From Chlamydia pecorum E58 (GTDB lineage: Bacteria > Chlamydiota > Chlamydiia > Chlamydiales > Chlamydiaceae): a DNA stretch of 64,000 nt. Numbering within the stretch: position 1 is the stretch's first letter; each line of letters begins with the position of its first letter. Location of the stretch: assembly GCF_000204135.1 (NCBI RefSeq), contig NC_015408.1, positions 868,001-932,000 of the forward strand. The letters run 5' to 3'. Shown piece after piece: positions 33,783 to 64,000 of this stretch. The translations under genes and the position numbers were made by a program. Under the pieces are notes generated by a model, which worked only from the letters and a program-made list of their open reading frames with translations, was not told the DNA's origin and searched no databases.

Positions 33783-36200
33783 TTATAAGCACACACTAGG
33801 TCTTTTAATAATAAACACTGCATCGCCAGCAACAGTTGTTCTTGTTATTGTTTGATGGCAATCTTTCATAGCAATTGCAGATAAGTATCTGCCACTCGAG
33901 ACATGCTTAAAGCGCACAGCATCTCCATCACGGATAAAAAGATCCTTAGTAAGGTCTAGTTTTTCAATAACCCAAGCAGAACGATCTGTATACTCCGGCA
34001 TATCTAAGTACCCCTCTTCCCAACTCCCATAAAAACTTAAAGCATCGTACTGGATAAACTCTTTACCATAGTTGCCAAAGCGTGAAGAAAGACAACACAG
34101 AGAATAGGCACTATTATGTAAGACATTTTGATGGGTTCGAAGATTCCCAAGGAAGAAATAAAAGACTAGAGGTTGCGCTCCAGAAGCTTCCTTTACAGTA
34201 GGGAATAAATAGGGAAGAGTAGACCACGTACTCTTATAAGGGTCACTCACAACTAGAGGAGCCTTCTCAGAACAAAGAATAAATTGTGATGCCGACCAAT
34301 GATAACCTGTCGTAAAGATTTTATCCTTAGGTTTGTCAATGTTCGGGGTGTTTTCTTTAAGATACTCTAAAATTGCTTTCCCTAAGGCGCTTTTTGTTTT
34401 TGCAAGCACCTGAGGATTCATAGAAGGGAAATACTCAGGGGTAATTAACTCCGTGATTGGAGAGACGCTAATCTCTAAAGGTACAGGCTCTTGAGGAATG
34501 CTTTCAGACCACGGTTTAAAGTCTAGCTGATCTTTGCTAATTTCAGGGAGAACTGTGCCTCCTAAAAATACAGTTTGTGCAGATAAGGACTCAGAGTAGA
34601 AAGTGTATCCTTGCTCTGTACTTGTTGAGGTTTTACTTTTCAATAAGACCTCAGCAGCAGCTACCTCTATAGAAATATTTTTTTCTTGAAGTTTTTCAAT
34701 ATCTTCAACAGAGATCTTTAAGAACTGAAAACCCACTCCTCCATACGTTACTGAGGTGGTGTAATGTGTCCCGACTTCCTTAATAAAGCTCTGTAAAGAA
34801 GCAGGCTTATGGATATCAAGCTTCTTTTCTATCCAAAAGCAAAACTCACTATCTAACTTTAGGTTCTTAGGATCATAACCGATATCCTGTTTCAAAGTAT
34901 AGAGAGTATGCGTTGCTGTAGAATGTGTTACAGTGTTTTTACAGGCACAGGTATTTTTCCTGACAAAGTCAAACGTCATACTTCCAGAAAATGCCGAAGC
35001 ATTAGACGCAGCCTCGCCAATAACCGTACTCATAGGGTCCTCATCCATATCCTCTTCCATGCACATTCCTAAAGCATATGCATGCTTAAAACCTACATGG
35101 TAGATATGGGAATCATCAAGGCTCTGTTGAAACCCAGACTTTATCCTACGAAGCGCATACGTTTGCTCTGAAGGAATTTTTATCTCAGAAATCGCACGAT
35201 CTATCAAAACTGCAGCGATCGTATGTGCCCCTACCTGAATCTGATAATTAAACTTATCTGCATCAAATCCCTGAAGGTCTAACCGTACATCTCCCTCAGT
35301 TAAAATCTGACTCTTTGCCTGATTCCTCCAAATATTTGTATAAGTCATCTTGTTAATCAAGATCTTCGCAAACCTCTTTGCTTTCTTGACAATATCTGGA
35401 AGATTGGCAGAGTAGCTAGGGAAGAGATGCTTACGCTCTACTCGAATCTCTTTAGAGTTTGACCCTGGAGCCATTCCCATCATACCCATCATAGGTGGGG
35501 GGAGGTGTACTGTTACCGTCGCAGAAAAATTGCTCGAAAAGGAAGTCTTCTCATCAAAAATTGAAGTATTTATCGCTACGTCTGCAGTATGTTTAGGAAA
35601 GATCTTTGTCCCTGGAGGGATCCCAAATCTTCCATCTGGGCTAGCAATAGCTGTCGCTTCTGTAAAGGAATAATCAACCACTCCACAAGGGCTCAAGCTA
35701 TTTACGATATTTGCAGGATCTAATTTCACAATATCTACAGCCTGTCCTAAAAACGAGACATTCTTGATTAACTCCATGGGCTCAGATTGCAAACACGGCT
35801 CTCTATCCTCTTCAGATAAGCGATAGATTTGCCCTTGCAAATAACTCCTCATGAATCCTTCTTGGATCTCTGACACTATATCAGCATCAAACGGCTGTTT
35901 TAACAAAGAATTAGCAACTACACATATAGCAACAGGCCTCTGCAAAGCCACATTTTTGATAGTATAGTAAGCTCCATACGCATCCATACGTGAACATAGA
36001 AGAACAAACGTATTCGCATTCTCATTTTCTTGCGAAGAACATAATCCAGATGTCGGAACTTCTTGGGGAAAATCATGTGCTGATAATCCCTTAATAAAAG
36101 CTTCTAAGGCATCTTCAGCTTCAAAAGGAATCGCCAAAAACTCCTCATGACTTAAAGAAAGGCTCTCGTTAAAAGAATCAAAGACGGATAGTTTTTTCAT
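33783..36200 (-). CDS. MACPF/perforin-like protein with C-terminal MIR-like domain
   Basis: Membrane-attack-complex/perforin superfamily protein, the orthologue type of C. trachomatis CT153. ATG at 36200 (MKKLSVFDSFNESLS) is preferred; an in-frame extension to 36263 lacks support. The protein is 805 residues. The MACPF signature is at G477-T478-H479-Y480 (KEVGTHYTTSVTYGGVGFQF), flanked by the two stretches that become membrane-inserting hairpins in this family. The C-terminus (about 740-800) has RDGDAVRFKHVSSGRYLSAI, typical of MIR/beta-trefoil domains. There is no Sec signal peptide, so type III or another export is assumed. Known MACPF proteins form pores or remodel membranes; here the target is not known. 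It lies at the border of the virulence island. Confidence 0.9.
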   Translation of the reverse strand: MKKLSVFDSFNESLSLSHEEFLAIPFEAEDALEAFIKGLSAHDFPQEVPTSGLCSSQENENANTFVLLCSRMDAYGAYYTIKNVALQRPVAICVVANSLLKQPFDADIVSEIQEGFMRSYLQGQIYRLSEEDREPCLQSEPMELIKNVSFLGQAVDIVKLDPANIVNSLSPCGVVDYSFTEATAIASPDGRFGIPPGTKIFPKHTADVAINTSIFDEKTSFSSNFSATVTVHLPPPMMGMMGMAPGSNSKEIRVERKHLFPSYSANLPDIVKKAKRFAKILINKMTYTNIWRNQAKSQILTEGDVRLDLQGFDADKFNYQIQVGAHTIAAVLIDRAISEIKIPSEQTYALRRIKSGFQQSLDDSHIYHVGFKHAYALGMCMEEDMDEDPMSTVIGEAASNASAFSGSMTFDFVRKNTCACKNTVTHSTATHTLYTLKQDIGYDPKNLKLDSEFCFWIEKKLDIHKPASLQSFIKEVGTHYTTSVTYGGVGFQFLKISVEDIEKLQEKNISIEVAAAEVLLKSKTSTSTEQGYTFYSESLSAQTVFLGGTVLPEISKDQLDFKPWSESIPQEPVPLEISVSPITELITPEYFPSMNPQVLAKTKSALGKAILEYLKENTPNIDKPKDKIFTTGYHWSASQFILCSEKAPLVVSDPYKSTWSTLPYLFPTVKEASGAQPLVFYFFLGNLRTHQNVLHNSAYSLCCLSSRFGNYGKEFIQYDALSFYGSWEEGYLDMPEYTDRSAWVIEKLDLTKDLFIRDGDAVRFKHVSSGRYLSAIAMKDCHQTITRTTVAGDAVFIIKRPSVCL

Positions 36201-36393
36201 AGATAACCACAATTGGACTTTAACACAAAGATCGTTTGTGTTCTTAAGACAAGATAAAACCAATGGTTTTACAGAAAATTAAGAAATAAATCAAAATAAG
36301 AAAGACAAAAATTTAAAGAGTGCCTTTCTTCATTTTTAGGGAATAAAATGAAAAGCCTATTTTTTAAGCAGCATAAAGGGATTTCTTACCTTA

Positions 36394-36717
36394 TCATGTA
36401 TTTTTAGCTGAAGAAGAAAGTGAGGAGAAAACTATACTCAATACTGCATCAGATGGGAATCCCGGCAAGGGGGGATGATAAGGAGTAGATTGAGGGTGAG
36501 GGGTCCACAAGCGATTCCCAACAACTCTCAACAAAACCTCCTCTATAGGCAAGTACCCAGGAAGTGGAAGTGGATTAGGATTACTTGGAGGAGCAGCATT
36601 AAAAAGATGATACTCTCCATCACAAGAGGGTTTGGGAAACCTTGTTTCTAATGGAGTCTGAGTCTGAGAAGGCATGTAACCTACAGCTAATGCAGGTTTT
36701 GATAGCAAGGGATTCAT
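36394..36717 (-). CDS. Small proline-rich hypothetical protein
   Basis: About 107 residues from the ATG at 36717 (MNPLLSKPALAVGYMPS); a longer frame to 36753 is less likely. About 20% proline (PPSNPNPLPLPGYLPIEEV, HPQSTPYHPPLPGFPS). There is no signal peptide, helix pair or known motif. It lies between the MACPF gene and the PLD family, all on the minus strand, and could be a small secreted effector or the decayed remains of a longer gene. The frame is open with normal base use, but coding evidence is limited. Confidence 0.4.
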   Translation of the reverse strand: MNPLLSKPALAVGYMPSQTQTPLETRFPKPSCDGEYHLFNAAPPSNPNPLPLPGYLPIEEVLLRVVGNRLWTPHPQSTPYHPPLPGFPSDAVLSIVFSSLSSSAKNT

Positions 36718-36931
36718 AGTACTTTTATTCTTATAAAATAAGAACAATAGCAACTACTCTGCCAGAAAATTGTCTTTTTTCTTTCAGAAAAAGAAAATTT
36801 TAATTTTTTAGATCTTCTATCACATGCTCGTCTAAGTCCACAAAGAAGAAGAGATGCTTATAAGCATGTATACCTGAAGATCTAAACTATTTCGATCTCC
36901 TATCACTGGTCAGGGAGAAACTAAAAAAGAA

Positions 36932-38254
36932 CTAATCTTCTTCTAGATCATCTTGCAGATGCACGCGATTACGCTTTATATATACATTCTCCATAGTAAC
37001 CTTATGGCTATGAGAGAGTAGATACTCCCAAAATCTATTCACACTTTCTTTTTGAGATGGCGTCATTCCTTTGATCATCAGAATATTCTCAGTATTCCCC
37101 GTAAATCCACGTTTTGTCCAGTTTGCAGATCCTACTATCAAATTCTCATCTATTACACACATTTTACAGTGAAGACATCCACACTCCAAACATTCTAAAA
37201 GCTCTATTTGAGAATTTAATTTTTGTAATTCTAAAAATGTCGTAAGTCGTTGAACACAGTCTACTATTATCGTAACTTTTACTCCTCGCCTATGGGCTCT
37301 ATCTAAAGCCTCCAAAATAGAAGTATGAGAAATAATAAACACTGCCACAAGGATCTCTTTCTTAGCCCTATCTATTGCGTGTACGATCTCTTTAGAAACA
37401 TCAGGACCATTTCGATACAAGGAGTAATAGATAATCTCTTGTCTTCGAACGTAACATTTTCCAGAAAAATTGCGTTTCATAAAATAGCACAATTTAGGAC
37501 TATGGATTTTTATTAAACAGTTAGCGTCACTATGAATTGATACATTCGAGAAGTTCATCGTCCCTATGATAGCTACACTATCATCTATGATGATCTCTTT
37601 TTTATGCTGGAAGGATCTATGAGATTTTGTATTCAGCTGTAACTTCATATGAGAAGCATCAGAAAATACTTCCGCATTATCTCTTAAAAGCTGATAGTGT
37701 ACACTGACATTAAGACCTTCATCTGCTCTTTCTCTTAAGGCTCGCATAATACTTTCTGAAGATAGATGGTAAATTTTTACGTTTATCTCACTGGAGGCAG
37801 ATCTAATAGCGCTTAAAATAATCTCCTCTATGTTATCCCCACAGTCTTTAGAGAAAAATTGTACACCTTCCTCAAGACAATGAGGAGACCCTGGAATATT
37901 TAATGCTTTATGAACAAGAGATTGAGGAACCACACTCTCTTCAGGTCTCTGTTTTCTTACTTTAGGACGCGCTCCTAAAGAAGAATAACCCGCACCCTCT
38001 ACGGGACAACTTGCATCTCCTCTTCCAGCCGATACCCCTTCTGACTGGGGGGGGGGGGGGACGTAGGGATGGGACATAGTGAACCTGGGTATAAACTCCT
38101 TGGCAGAAGGGTTTAAATTCGAGGTTTTTTTACTGCACTCTATAGTCTCTAAAGATAATCTGGAAATCCCAACCGCCAATGCATTCGGCCCATGCGCGCA
38201 CAACATAAAATTGTAGCCACAATACGGGCAGGGATAAACAGGAGGGATACTCAT
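36932..38254 (-). CDS. HKD phospholipase D-like protein with cysteine motif and C14 tract
   Basis: A 440-residue member of the phospholipase D superfamily with two catalytic HxKxxxxD motifs: H217 in FQHKKEIIIDDS, then GTMNFS, and H362 in LHCKMCVIDENLI, then GSANWT. Unlike the three relatives downstream it begins with a zinc-ribbon-like CPYCGYNFMLCAHG. A 14-base tract (38047-38060, C on the coding strand) encodes VPPPPQ at about residues 65-70 and keeps the frame open at this length. It has no signal peptide. The chlamydial plasticity-zone PLDs are thought to act on host or inclusion lipids or nucleic acids; the substrate is not shown. Insertion or loss of one base would abort the protein before both HKD motifs. 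Confidence 0.85.
   Translation of the reverse strand: MSIPPVYPCPYCGYNFMLCAHGPNALAVGISRLSLETIECSKKTSNLNPSAKEFIPRFTMSHPYVPPPPQSEGVSAGRGDASCPVEGAGYSSLGARPKVRKQRPEESVVPQSLVHKALNIPGSPHCLEEGVQFFSKDCGDNIEEIILSAIRSASSEINVKIYHLSSESIMRALRERADEGLNVSVHYQLLRDNAEVFSDASHMKLQLNTKSHRSFQHKKEIIIDDSVAIIGTMNFSNVSIHSDANCLIKIHSPKLCYFMKRNFSGKCYVRRQEIIYYSLYRNGPDVSKEIVHAIDRAKKEILVAVFIISHTSILEALDRAHRRGVKVTIIVDCVQRLTTFLELQKLNSQIELLECLECGCLHCKMCVIDENLIVGSANWTKRGFTGNTENILMIKGMTPSQKESVNRFWEYLLSHSHKVTMENVYIKRNRVHLQDDLEED
38047..38060. repeat. Homopolymer G14 (C14 in coding strand) in PLD gene 1
   Basis: Fourteen G on the + strand lie inside the gene at 36932-38254. Read on the coding strand, GTC followed by CCC codons and CAG gives V-P-P-P-P-Q. 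The frame is open at 14 bases. Confidence 0.95.
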
Positions 38255-38404
38255 AAATTCTTCAAATAAAAACTAAAAAAAACAATTTTATTATTATTCT
38301 TTTATAAAAACATCATATTTTATTGATAATAAACATTTTTAATTCTCAAAATTAACCTAAAATTAAATTTAATTTCTTTATATTTGAAAATGTAAATGTC
38401 TTTA

Positions 38405-38440
38405 CAATGAAACTCTCTCTCTAAAACAGAGAGGTTTTTA
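38405..38440 (-). terminator. Possible terminator of PLD gene 2
   Basis: On the minus strand, CCTCTCT pairs with AGAGAGAG after TTTTA (38433-38412), followed by a short TTTCATT. The T run is poor, so confidence is low. Confidence 0.35.
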
Positions 38441-38478
38441 GGCTTTCAAATAAAAAATCTTTTGATCTTTAATGCAAA

Positions 38479-39729
38479 TTAAGTAGAAGAAGTTGATGGT
38501 TGATCAGAATCTGGGAAGAGAGGTCGGCTATGCTCTTCAAGAAATTTCCATAGTTCCATGAAACATCGTAACTGTGTTTCAGTCAAAGGACGAAAAATAA
38601 ATATATCTTCTAAGTTTTTATTTAATCCTCCACCAGTCCAATTCGCAGAACCGGATATAAGAACCCTAGAATCTATACAACAAGCTTTTGTATGAAGTGT
38701 ACCCTCACATGTTCGTTCAAAAATATAAGAAGAAAGTTTCCTATGCTTTAAGGTTTCTCTCATTAGTTGTTTTTCTTTAGTATCGACAATAATTTTTATA
38801 GAAACGCCTCTAATTAAAGCTCCTTCTAAACTAAATAAAATTTCTGATTGGGTTAAGGTGTGAATAGAAAGAAGAATACTGTTTCTAGCTCTATCTATCT
38901 GCTCAGTAATTATACTAACATTCTCTAAACGTCTCCTCGTTCTGCAGATGGGGTAATAATCTACTCTCTGCTGGTTATTAATATTTGCTGTTCCATGATG
39001 ACCTGAAGAAACTATCTTATATAATGAAGAGCTAAAAATTCTTAGAGTTACGTTTACATCTCGATATAAAGATAAATCAGTATAATTTGCGCTTCCTGAA
39101 ATAACCAAGTTACTATCAACGAGAAGTGTTTTTTTATGTAATAACGCATCACCACATCTCTTATCTAACGCGATCTTAGAACCTTTAGCCTGGCTCTCTA
39201 ATTCAGGAGACTCTTGATAGTGAACACAAATAGGAATCTGCATGGATTTCCTAACAAGAGTTTCAATTATTTTCTCTGAATTAATATGATAAATTTTTAA
39301 TAAAATCTTTTTTCTTGCTTCTTCAATAGCGCTACAAATCATTCCCATAGGATCACTATGGGTGGTTTGATAAGTAGAAAAGAGTTGTATTCTATCCTCT
39401 TGATTTTTTGGTATGCGCGGGATAGCTGCATGATGTACTCTTCCTTCAAGGCCTCTACGATGTTCATCATGATCCCTACGTTCATAGCGCTCTCTGTCTC
39501 TTCTTCTGCTTTCTTCACTCCGATGTCCACCACCATGCCTATACTCCCTGTGTTCTCTTATGTATCTATGATGATCTCTAGTATGATGATCTCTAGAACT
39601 TCTTGATGTTGACGCTCTTCTATTATCAGATGCTCTTCGTCCTTCTAGAGACGACCTGCGATGTTGATCACTTGAATATGGGTGGTATCTTGAACTTCCC
39701 CCCCCCCCCCCAATACTACGTGTACTCAT
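38479..39729 (-). CDS. HKD phospholipase D-like protein, phase-variable family, ON frame
   Basis: A 416-residue PLD-superfamily protein. The N-terminus is MSTRSIGGGGGSSRYHPY, in which GGGGG is encoded by a 14-base G tract (39711-39698). Residues about 20-100 are a low-complexity region rich in Arg, Ser, His, Asp and Glu (SRDHHTRDHHRYIREHRE). The catalytic half has HKD motifs at H198 (LLHKKTLLVDSNLVISGSAN) and H346 (LHTKACCIDSRVLISGSANW). The genes at 50462 and 52056 share this plan closely, including the start. At 14 G the frame is open, so the gene is ON. There is no signal peptide. Enzymatic substrate unknown. Confidence 0.87.
   Translation of the reverse strand: MSTRSIGGGGGSSRYHPYSSDQHRRSSLEGRRASDNRRASTSRSSRDHHTRDHHRYIREHREYRHGGGHRSEESRRRDRERYERRDHDEHRRGLEGRVHHAAIPRIPKNQEDRIQLFSTYQTTHSDPMGMICSAIEEARKKILLKIYHINSEKIIETLVRKSMQIPICVHYQESPELESQAKGSKIALDKRCGDALLHKKTLLVDSNLVISGSANYTDLSLYRDVNVTLRIFSSSLYKIVSSGHHGTANINNQQRVDYYPICRTRRRLENVSIITEQIDRARNSILLSIHTLTQSEILFSLEGALIRGVSIKIIVDTKEKQLMRETLKHRKLSSYIFERTCEGTLHTKACCIDSRVLISGSANWTGGGLNKNLEDIFIFRPLTETQLRCFMELWKFLEEHSRPLFPDSDQPSTSST
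39698..39711. repeat. Homopolymer C14 (G14 in coding strand) at the start of PLD gene 2
   Basis: Fourteen C on the + strand. On the coding strand the tract begins at codon 7, just after ATG-AGT-ACA-CGT-AGT-ATT, and the frame is open at 14. Confidence 0.95.
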
Positions 39730-50390
<10,661 letters not shown>

Positions 50391-50461
50391 CGAATCTCAG
50401 GCATATTTTTCCCAAATCAAACCTAAAAAACTTCCCATGAAAGAGATACACAACTCAAACC

Positions 50462-51652
50462 TCAAACAGAAGTCGAGGGGACTTCTGAATCAGGGAAAAC
50501 TAGTTTGCTATTACTTTCCAGGTACTTCCATATATCTAAGAAACATTGCAACTGAGTTTCAGTTAAAGGATATACTATAAATAAATCTTCTAAGTTTTTA
50601 TTTAATCCTGCCCCAGTCCAGTTCGCTGAGCCACATATAAGAACTTTGGAATCTATACAACAAGCTTTTGTATGAAGAGTCTCCTCACAAGTTCGTTCAT
50701 AAATACAGGAACGAATCTTCATGTCCTGAGTAATTTTTTGGAGTAGACAAGATTCTTTAGCATCAACAATTATTTTTATATAAACTCCTCTTAACAAAGC
50801 TTGTTCTAAACAAGATAAAATCTCTTTTTGATTTAAAGCGTATATAGAAATAAGGATGCTACTTTTAGCTTCATTAATCTCAGAAGTAATAAATCTATAG
50901 TTATCTCCACGACCTCTGACTCTAGTAATAGGATGATAAATTACTTGCTGATTTCCAACATTGACTGTTCCACGACGACCTCTAGAGACCATCTCATATA
51001 ACATAGATCCTCGCATCCTTAATGTTAAATTCACATCTTTCTGTAAGGATAACTCAGTATAATTTGCACTACCAGAAATCACGAGGCTCTCGTCAACACA
51101 AAGAGTTTTTTTATGCAGTATTGCACTAGCATGTCTCTTCTCTAATACAATACTAGAACCTGCAGAAAGAGCTTCTATATTAGGAGATTCTTGATACTGA
51201 ACACGAGTAGGAACATTTCTTGCTTGTTTAACAAGTGACAATATTATTTTTTCTGAAGAAATATGGTAAATTTTTAATAAAATCTGTTTTCTAGCGTCTT
51301 CAATAGCACTACAAATCATGCTTATAGGCTGGTTATATGTGTGTTGATGTGCAGAAAAAAGTCTTATTCTTTCTTCACTACTTCGTAATCTTGGTATGGC
51401 TAAACTAGATAATCTACTTTCAATATCTTCATGATGCCTATGCTGCTGATGGGGGCCTCTTTCTGTTTCCCTACTACGATGTCCATGATGTCCATGTATT
51501 CTAGACCTTTGATTAGATCCATGACGCCTATGATGATCTCTTGATCGTCTCGATACTTCTTCTCGAGACGATCTATGATGATCATCTCTTATGTAGGGAT
51601 GATATCTTGAACCAGAAGGTCCCCCCCCCCCCCCAATACTACGTGTACTCAT
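50462..51652 (-). CDS. HKD phospholipase D-like protein, phase-variable family, ON frame
   Basis: A 396-residue paralogue of the gene at 38479. It starts MSTRSIGGGGGPSGSRYHPY; the Gly run is a 14-base G tract (51634-51621) in frame. The next 70 residues are rich in His, Arg and Ser (SRRSRDHHRRHGSNQRSR). HKD motifs are at H180 (ILHKKTLCVDESLVISGSAN) and H327 (LHTKACCIDSKVLICGSANW). A GGAAAG ribosome-binding site precedes the ATG. It is convergent with toxin 1, with 71 bp between the stops, and is followed on its 5' side by another paralogue. Catalytic residues are complete. Confidence 0.87.
   Translation of the reverse strand: MSTRSIGGGGGPSGSRYHPYIRDDHHRSSREEVSRRSRDHHRRHGSNQRSRIHGHHGHRSRETERGPHQQHRHHEDIESRLSSLAIPRLRSSEERIRLFSAHQHTYNQPISMICSAIEDARKQILLKIYHISSEKIILSLVKQARNVPTRVQYQESPNIEALSAGSSIVLEKRHASAILHKKTLCVDESLVISGSANYTELSLQKDVNLTLRMRGSMLYEMVSRGRRGTVNVGNQQVIYHPITRVRGRGDNYRFITSEINEAKSSILISIYALNQKEILSCLEQALLRGVYIKIIVDAKESCLLQKITQDMKIRSCIYERTCEETLHTKACCIDSKVLICGSANWTGAGLNKNLEDLFIVYPLTETQLQCFLDIWKYLESNSKLVFPDSEVPSTSV
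51621..51634. repeat. Homopolymer C14 (G14 in coding strand) at the start of PLD gene 3
   Basis: Fourteen C on the + strand, at the same codon as in PLD genes 2 and 4. In frame at 14. Confidence 0.95.
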
Positions 51653-52055
51653 AACTTTCCAGTAAGATAGTTTGTTAAAAAAAACAAATTAATAAAAACT
51701 TAGAATAAAATTTTATAAAAACTAATTTTATTATTCAAAAAATAAAACAAAATTTTCTTTATATAAAGATATAATTAAGAATTCTGCAATACAAATTAAA
51801 AGAAGACCAGTCTCTTGATTTATAAAAACTCATGGTCTTCAAAGATTAAAATTTCTTGATAGAAAGCCTATATCTGTAATTGCAATTTAAGAAATCCATT
51901 TTATGGACCAAACACTACTCAAGACATAGGGAAAACACTGCTATTCTACGGAACAATTGCCCTGTATTTAGAAAATCGATGAGATAAAACTTTAAGAAAA
52001 ATGCTTTGTTTATACTCTGACTGCAATAAGACTCTTCATAGCTTATGAGGTAACT
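51653..52055. other. AT-rich region between PLD genes 3 and 4
   Basis: No coding frame. It holds the upstream region of PLD gene 3 and a possible terminator for PLD gene 4: on the minus strand, AAGACCA (51839-51833) with TGGTCTT (51809-51803), then CTTTTAATTT. Confidence 0.45.
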
Positions 52056-53334
52056 TTAAGAAGAAGCTGAGGTCGGAGGTAATGAAGAGGAGGAAGTAGA
52101 AGGAAGTGCTGAATCAGGGAAAGCTGGTTCGCTTCTTTCTTCAAAGAATGCCCATGCTTCAGAGAAACACTGTATTTGACGTTCTGTTAGGGGAGAAACC
52201 ACAAAAAAATCTTCTAAATTTTTATTTAATCCTGAACTAGTCCAGTTGGCAGAACCACACAAAAGAACTCGAGAATCTATGCAACAAGCCTTTGCATGAA
52301 AGAGGCCTCTATAATCTGCGTTATCTATTTGATCGTAAACATAAATACACGAACGAACTTTTTTACCCTGAGTAATGTTTTGAAGAAGAGAAGCTTCTTT
52401 TTTATCAGTAATGACTTTTACCTTAACTCCTCTTGTTATAGCTTGTTCTAAGCACATGAGAATCTCTAATTGACTGAAAGCATACATGGCAACAAGGATG
52501 CTACTTTTAGCTTCATTAATCTCAGAAGTAATAGGCAAATGATGATCTTTATATGCACGATGCCTGACTCTACTCAGAGGATAATATTTTACTATTTGGT
52601 CTCCTACATCTACGACTCCACGCGTATTGCTAGAAACAATATTGCACAATGAAGATCCACGCATTCTCAATGTGAAGTTAATATCTTGAATTAAAGAAGG
52701 GTCGGTATAATTTGCACTACCCGAAATCACAAGGCTATTGTCCACAAGAAGTGTTTTTTTATGCAAAATTGATCCACTTGCTCTCTTATCTAATACAATA
52801 CTAGAGCCTGCAGTAAGGGCTGCCAAATTAAAAGAATCTTGATAATAAATACTAACAGGAACTTTATGAGATTGCTTAACTAAGGATGTTATGATTCTTT
52901 CTGAAGTAATATGATAAATTTTTAAAACAACCCGACTTCTAGCACCTTCAATAGCACTACAAATCATGCTTATAGGCTCATTATATGTTTGTTGGGCTGT
53001 AGAAAAAATCCTTATTCTTTCTTCAGTTCTTTGCAATCTGGGTATGGCTAAACTAGATACTCTGCTTTCAACATTCTCATCATGTCTATGCCCATAGCGA
53101 TCTCTCCTTCTGCTCCCTTCACTATGATGTCCATCATCATGCCTGTATAATCTTATTCTCTCTGACCCAGAAGATCTATGATGAGAGTCCCTAGAACTTC
53201 TTGATACTTCTCTACTTCTTCTAGAACTCGATTTTTCTTCTTCTCGTGAGGATCGGTGATAGTGATGATGACTTCTTGAATACGGGTGGTGTCTTGAACT
53301 TCCCCCCCCCCCCCCCAATACTATGGGTGCTCAT
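52056..53334 (-). CDS. HKD phospholipase D-like protein, phase-variable family, OFF frame (G15)
   Basis: A paralogue of the genes at 38479 and 50462. The natural start is ATG at 53334 (MSTHSI), with AGGA five bases upstream, matching the other copies. The G tract here is 15 bases (53316-53302), one more than in the open copies, so translation from this ATG gives 37 residues and stops at 53221. The body frame is open from a TTG at 53318 and would encode 420 residues. It has His/Arg/Ser-rich repeats, HKD motifs at H186 (ILHKKTLLVDNSLVISGSAN) and H341 (LFHAKACCIDSRVLLCGSAN), and a Ser/Pro tail. The rest is intact, so this looks like a reversible OFF state and not a decayed gene. Confidence 0.82.
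53302..53316. repeat. Homopolymer C15 (G15 in coding strand) at the start of PLD gene 4
   Basis: Fifteen C on the + strand, against 14 in the three in-frame paralogues. The extra base shifts the frame after codon 11. Confidence 0.93.

Positions 53335-64000
<10,666 letters not shown>

Noticed and set aside
33604..33855. Open frame of 83 codons on the + strand downstream of add
   Set aside because: It runs through the strong MACPF terminator and into the opposite coding strand, with no family resemblance or ribosome-binding site.
52056..53334. PLD gene 4 as a true pseudogene
   Set aside because: Only the homopolymer length disrupts it; both catalytic motifs and the remaining frame are intact.

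Overview
The window is a chromosomal stretch of a Chlamydia species. Conserved chlamydial blocks (rpmG-lolE-lolD; rplM-rpsI; kdsB-pyrG-ruvX-zwf-pgl; dsbA-dsbB; tgt) sit next to a plasticity-zone cargo of guaB-guaA-add, a MACPF/perforin-like protein, a family of HKD phospholipase D-like proteins and two giant LifA/TcdB-type cytotoxins. Proteins diverge clearly from C. trachomatis orthologues. A purine-interconversion cluster, several PLDs and more than one toxin together fit C. pecorum or a close relative best, but the species is an inference from memory and not a search result.

Layout. 1-2090: three tandem genes (the first cut by the window edge) for fibre-like proteins with repetitive N-terminal stalks and jelly-roll-like C-termini. 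2111-8535: housekeeping genes (rimO, rpmG, a LolCDE-type exporter, ribosomal proteins L13/S9, an NlpC/P60 peptidoglycan hydrolase, adk). 8786-11476: three membrane proteins that look like inclusion-membrane (Inc) candidates; the third carries PPxY and PSAP motifs at its C-terminus. 11505-16739: one leftward operon kdsB-pyrG-ruvX-zwf-pgl. 16895-22882: secreted proteins, tRNA-Ala and tRNA-Ile, an ABC ATPase, membrane proteins and a DsbA/DsbB pair. 23053-25529: tgt and a YhhQ-type transporter, which together make a queuine salvage pathway. 24381-29264: small lineage-specific membrane proteins and a lipoprotein. 29456-33461: guaB-guaA-add. 33783-64000: virulence island.

The most notable system is a contingency-locus network in the virulence island. 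Five homopolymeric G/C tracts of 14-15 bp lie inside coding regions: one in each of four PLD-like genes and one near the start of the second toxin. Three PLDs and the toxin carry 14 bases and are in frame. The PLD at 52056-53334 carries 15, so its natural ATG reads into a 37-residue dead end. The assembled sequence therefore shows a mixed ON/OFF state, which suggests slipped-strand phase variation of a secreted effector set. The first toxin lacks the coding tract but has a 14-bp T tract inside the spacer of a possible promoter.

A second notable item is the membrane protein at 10325-11476. Its last 35 residues hold PPSY, PPPY and PSAP-PPPY motifs, an arrangement used by eukaryotic and viral proteins to bind NEDD4-type ubiquitin ligases and TSG101/ESCRT-I.
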